Notes under the pieces: generated by a model | Databases searched by the model: none | Seen by the model: only the letters and a program-made list of their open reading frames with translations | What the model was told of the DNA's origin: nothing | Assembly: GCA_964651785.1 (NCBI GenBank) | Contig: CAZYWJ010000004.1 | Coordinates: 1-64,000 of the forward strand | Reading direction: 5' to 3' | Source: JAKVAV01 sp964651785 | GTDB lineage: Bacteria > Bacteroidota > Bacteroidia > Flavobacteriales_D > Cryomorphaceae | DNA length: 64,000 nt | Position numbers and translations under genes: made by a program | Part shown: positions 60,701 to 64,000 of the stretch, piece by piece | Layout of the letters: every line of letters begins with the position of its first letter | Numbering within the stretch: the stretch's first letter is position 1

Positions 60701-62731
60701 TCAATTTGAAAATAACGGTTTATCTCAAAAAGAATTTAATCGATCTGACCGACGCATTGATTATTCTACCGGATCTGTTCGTGTCATTAATAATGTATTG
60801 GGAAATTCCAATTCCAACTCAAACGAAGTTTTGCTAAATACGGATGTGGTTGAGTATGGCCTGTGTTTCGGAACGCCTTCTATCCATTTGGTAGTTTTGG
60901 AGCCAATCACTTTCGAAGCTTGGGGTACAAACTACAATAATGAGAACCCTCAAAATCAATTCGGAAACGTAAATGAGACAAGTTGTCGCGACCGGGTTGA
61001 GTATTTTTTCATTTTCAGACAAAACGAACCCACGCAAATGCAAGCCTTGGCTGACTTGTTGCTTTCGGACATTATTCCGGACGGACACATCGTCGTGCTT
61101 TATTCGGCCAAATACGTGAGCTATGATGATTGGGATGCGACTCCTGATATCTACGATGCCTTCGAGACCATGGACGCTTCAATAATCGGATCTGAAATGG
61201 CACAGGATAGCGTACCCTTCTCGCTCATTACCCGTAAGGGCGATCCTGATTTTGCCTTTGAGCTTTACGGCGAAAACATAAGCGATGTGCTGAACAACAT
61301 CGTTGATGTGCCTGCTTCAGGAAATGCCGGGCAAATGATAACTCCGCGAATCGGACCGGCATCCTCTTGGAAAACTCTGAGTTGGCAAACTTCATCTCTC
61401 GAATCCGCTCCCGGTGATACATCGCGAATTTCGATTGTCGGTATAAAGTCCAACGGAGTGAAGGAGGAGCTATTGGAAAGTCCTTACGAGGAATTGGCCA
61501 ACGACCTGCTCAATTTTGGCTCCCAAGTTTCTGCTTCAGAGTACCCTTATTTGCAATTGCAAATTTTTTCGGAAGATCAAGAAAATCAAACACCACGACA
61601 GGTTGATCGATGGCACGTGCTGTACGATGAGGTCACGGAATTGGCTGTAAATCCCAGCCGACACTTTGCCTTTTCAGGAAATGAAATTGCTCAAGGTGCA
61701 GACGGTTTTCTGTCGGTGGCTATTGAAAATATTTCTATGGTTGATTCGGATAGCCTTCTGGTGCGCTATTGGATCGAAGACGAAGAACGAAATGAAATTG
61801 AAATCCCCTACGAGCTTCAGGATTCCTTGCTCATCGGCGAGGCTTTAATCGATACGGTAAATTTTGATACGCGCTTTCTTCAAGGGGAGAATACGCTTTG
61901 GGTAGAAGTGAATCCGGTAAACTCTGAAACGGGTTTAGCGCATCAGCCCGAGCAGACACGCTTCAATAATATTCTGCGAATACCTTTTGTAGTGAACGTC
62001 GATGAAGAAAATCCCATACTCGATGTCACCTTCGATGGCATTCATATCATAAACGGGGAGGTGGTGTCTTCTAATCCTGAGGTGCTCATTGCACTCAAGG
62101 ACGAGAACCCTTTCCTCATTATGGATGAACCTGCGGACACTTCGCTATTCAAAGTCTTTTTGGCTGAGCCCGATGGAAATTTGGAGCGTGTTTATTTCAC
62201 CAATTCTACGGGAGAGGAGATTATGCAATTTATCCCCGCGGAGAACGAACAGAATCGTGCTAAGATTTTTTATCGACCTGAATTTAACGAGAACGGAGAA
62301 TACAAGCTGTTGGTTCAGGCCAGCGATAAGTCGGGAAACTCTTCCGGGAATACCGATTTTGAAATAGACTTTGAGGTTATTCAAGAATCGACCATCACGG
62401 AGGTGCTTAACTATCCGAATCCCTTCTCAACCAGTACGCAGTTTATCTTCACCCTTACGGGAGATCAGGTGCCCGATGAGTTCAAAATTCAGATCATGAC
62501 CATTTCGGGAAAGGTGGTTCGTGAGATTATGCAAGATGAATTCGGTCCGATCCGCGTAGGGCGAAACCGCTCCATGTACCGCTGGGATGCCCGCGATGAA
62601 TTTGGCGATCGACTTGCAAACGGTGTTTATCTCTACCGCGTTATCGCTAAAATTAACGGTGAAGACATCATGCTTCGCGATGGCGGTGCCTCGCAGTATT
62701 TTGAACAAGGTTTTGGTAAGATGGTGTTGTT
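57786..62731 (+). CDS. porU2: PorU2-type T9SS sortase / C25 cysteine peptidase (internal gap; last codons in gap)
   Basis: About 1650 residues. GTG start overlapping the upstream stop (GTGA). Signal peptide about 1-18 (SLIQAQ). After an N-terminal domain interrupted by a gap, the gingipain-like C25 domain covers about 380-730: PPRYLLLLGK, catalytic His in FFAHASSDGFD (about 607) and Cys in LLGNGCYTGDF (about 636). Long beta-sandwich repeats follow, and the C-terminus has a FlgD-like Ig fold (NYPNPFSTSTQF, MTISGKVVREI, WDARDEFGDRLANGVYLYRV). The gap comes just after GFGKMVL, near the natural end. PorU removes sorting signals and attaches cargo to A-LPS; PorU2 is its homologue with less clear role. 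Confidence 0.87.
58187..58286. other. Assembly gap (100 N)
   Basis: Exactly 100 N in the N-terminal domain of the PorU2-type gene. The frame is kept, but the true length missing is unknown. Confidence 0.95.
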
Positions 62732-62831
62732 NNNNNNNNNNNNNNNNNNNNNNNNNNNNNNNNNNNNNNNNNNNNNNNNNNNNNNNNNNNNNNNNNNNNN
62801 NNNNNNNNNNNNNNNNNNNNNNNNNNNNNNN
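62732..62831. other. Assembly gap (100 N)
   Basis: Exactly 100 N. By comparison with PorU2 proteins, only one to three codons and the stop are missing, plus an unknown intergenic stretch. Confidence 0.95.
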
Positions 62832-62854
62832 CCCGACCCAACCCCAAACTTTCA

Positions 62855-62862
62855 TACTTTTG
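62855..62862 (+). promoter_or_regulatory. Possible -7 element for lpd
   Basis: TACTTTTG fits TAnnTTTG exactly, 22 bases before the lpd ATG. The -33 TTG is not visible; the expected position is at the edge of the gap. Confidence 0.4.
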
Positions 62863-62883
62863 CCGAACGAAAAAACACCATCC

Positions 62884-64000
62884 ATGGATCAATACGATGT
62901 AGTAATAATTGGCTCGGGACCCGGGGGCTACGTTTGCGCAATACGCTGTGCCCAATTGGGAATGAAAACAGCCATCATCGAAAAATATAATACGCTCGGA
63001 GGGACTTGCTTGAACGTGGGTTGTATCCCGTCAAAAGCTCTTTTGGACTCATCCGAACACTACTTCAAAGCTGCACATGAATTTAAAGATCACGGTATTG
63101 ACTTGAAAGATCTCAAGGTCAACTTGCCGCAAATGATCAAACGCAAAGCAGAAGTTGTCGATCAAACGACTAAAGGAATCGATTTCCTGATGAAAAAGAA
63201 TGACATCACCGTATTGCACGGTGTCGGATCTTTTGTGGATAAAGAAACGGTAAAAGTGAAATCGGACGACGATGAGAAAGAAATTAAAGCCAAACGCATC
63301 GTGATCGCGACGGGTTCAAAGCCAAACTATTTTCCCGGTATGGAGCCCGACAAGGAACGCATCATCACCAGCACGGAAGCACTTGAACTAAAAGAAGTGC
63401 CGAAGAAAATGGTGGTAGTCGGAGGTGGCGTGATCGGTCTCGAATTGGGATCAGTGTATGCCCGCCTCGGAACGGAGGTGACCGTCGTGGAATTTACCGA
63501 TAGCATCATTCCCACCATGGACCGAACGCTCGGAAAAGAGTTGATGAAAGTCCTGAAGAAAGAAGGAGTGAAGTTCAACTTCAACCACAAGGTTCAGAAA
63601 GTGGAAAACACAGGCAAGGGTGTAAAGGTGACCGCTCTCGATAAGAAGGATGAAGAAGTCTCATTCGAAGCCGACTATTGCTTAGTATCCGTTGGGCGTA
63701 AGCCGTACACTGAAGGATTGGGTCTGGAAAATGCAGGACTCAAAACCGATGATCGGGGTAGAATAGAAGTAGACGATCACCTCAAAACCAAGACTGAAAA
63801 TATCTATGCCATCGGCGATGTGGTGAGAGGCGCCATGCTGGCACATAAAGCCGAGGAGGAAGGCGTGATGGTGGCCGAAATAATGGCCGGTCAAAAACCG
63901 CACATCAATTATAAGTTGATTCCGAATGTAGTTTACACATGGCCCGAAGTGGCGGGAGTAGGCTATACCGAAGAGGAACTCAAAGCGGATGGTAAGGAAT
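62884..64000 (+). CDS. lpd: Dihydrolipoyl dehydrogenase (3' partial, runs off the window)
   Basis: 372 codons from ATG 62884 with no stop before the window ends; a full protein has about 465. FAD site IIGSGPGGYVCAI at 8-20, redox-active disulfide Cys42 and Cys47 in GGTCLNVGCIPSK, NAD site VVGGGVIGLELGSVYARLG near 180, and the second FAD block YAIGDVV near 311-317. E3 subunit of 2-oxoacid dehydrogenases and the glycine cleavage system, whose P-protein is also encoded in this window. The C-terminal dimer domain with the catalytic His is not seen. Confidence 0.96.
   Translation, partial: MDQYDVVIIGSGPGGYVCAIRCAQLGMKTAIIEKYNTLGGTCLNVGCIPSKALLDSSEHYFKAAHEFKDHGIDLKDLKVNLPQMIKRKAEVVDQTTKGIDFLMKKNDITVLHGVGSFVDKETVKVKSDDDEKEIKAKRIVIATGSKPNYFPGMEPDKERIITSTEALELKEVPKKMVVVGGGVIGLELGSVYARLGTEVTVVEFTDSIIPTMDRTLGKELMKVLKKEGVKFNFNHKVQKVENTGKGVKVTALDKKDEEVSFEADYCLVSVGRKPYTEGLGLENAGLKTDDRGRIEVDDHLKTKTENIYAIGDVVRGAMLAHKAEEEGVMVAEIMAGQKPHINYKLIPNVVYTWPEVAGVGYTEEELKADGKE

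Noticed and set aside
62832..62990. Extra about 50 residues at the end of the PorU2-type frame after the gap
   Set aside because: It overlaps the lpd start in another frame. PorU2 proteins end near GFGKMVL, just before the gap.
1..64000. tRNA, rRNA, CRISPR arrays, insertion sequences, prophage and integron signals
   Set aside because: No direct repeat arrays, transposase or integrase frames, terminal repeats or tRNA motifs were found by eye on either strand. A tRNAscan-SE and Infernal run would settle the RNA part.

Overview
The window reads as a 64 kb piece of a Bacteroidota chromosome, most likely a free-living member of the Flavobacteriales or a close relative. The evidence is gldD and gldE gliding genes, a PorV/PorQ-family protein with a PorU2-type sortase, two secreted proteins with type IX (T9SS type A) C-terminal sorting domains, promoters of the TTG-N17-23-TAnnTTTG type, PurS, DUF5686, and a heme A synthase of aerobic respiration. 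Genes are densely packed, often overlap by 4 bases, and frequently use GTG or TTG starts. Seven runs of exactly 100 N (from 1589, 19333, 22498, 48381, 55240, 58187 and 62732) look like fixed-size scaffold gaps. Several open frames that appear to cross them are artificial joins of two genes, and I have split those.

Layout. 1-2465: a di-iron fatty acid hydroxylase-type gene overlapping a YhhN/TMEM86 lysoplasmalogenase-like gene, then a gap and the end of an MFS transporter. 2462-7014 (minus): TPR protein, lipoprotein, serS; then rplU-rpmA with its own promoter and terminator. 7020-9617: DMT exporter, divergent metal-binding (HMA) lipoprotein, heme A synthase. 9618-15722: the mutY-ssb-gldE-gldD block diverging from HU, a small TPR membrane protein, a 29-residue COX24/mS38-like basic protein and RNase G. 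15719-22597: a membrane protein and the DUF58-MoxR-DUF4350-DUF4129-SpoIIM cluster with a divergent RDD gene. 22600-26818: end of recX, prfB with a programmed +1 frameshift, arsC-like, fumC, manC. 26942-29352: SprT-like protein with a 47-residue lipoprotein gene, then mlaE-mlaF. 29429-36576 (minus): two T9SS cargo proteins and gcvP. 36674-43771: a secreted unknown, a UbiA-like membrane protein, hemL, the kynU-kmo pair, an outer-membrane unknown and an MBL-fold hydrolase. 43893-54972: a large peptidase-MA-like/TolB/barrel protein, an M20 amidohydrolase, recQ, tatC, a DUF5686 protein and lptB. 55010-64000: an AbiEi/AbiEii-like toxin-antitoxin locus broken by a gap, purS and pssA, the PorV/PorQ-PorU2 pair, and the start of lpd.

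How it fits together. Most of the window is core chromosome: translation (serS, L21, L27, RF2), DNA repair (mutY, recQ, ssb), envelope building (mla, lptB, pssA, tatC), central metabolism (fumC, gcvP, lpd, hemL) and tryptophan-to-NAD or catabolic steps (kynU, kmo). The lineage-specific layer is gliding and type IX secretion. The only mobile-type or defence-type locus is the AbiE-like pair. I see no rRNA, tRNA, CRISPR array, insertion sequence or prophage, and no stretch over 300 bases without a gene. The window does not show an obvious wholly new system. The points most worth following are the peptidase-MA-like protein without a zinc site, the hydroxylase-lysoplasmalogenase pair, the UbiA-like protein lacking its first metal motif, and the gap-broken AbiE locus.
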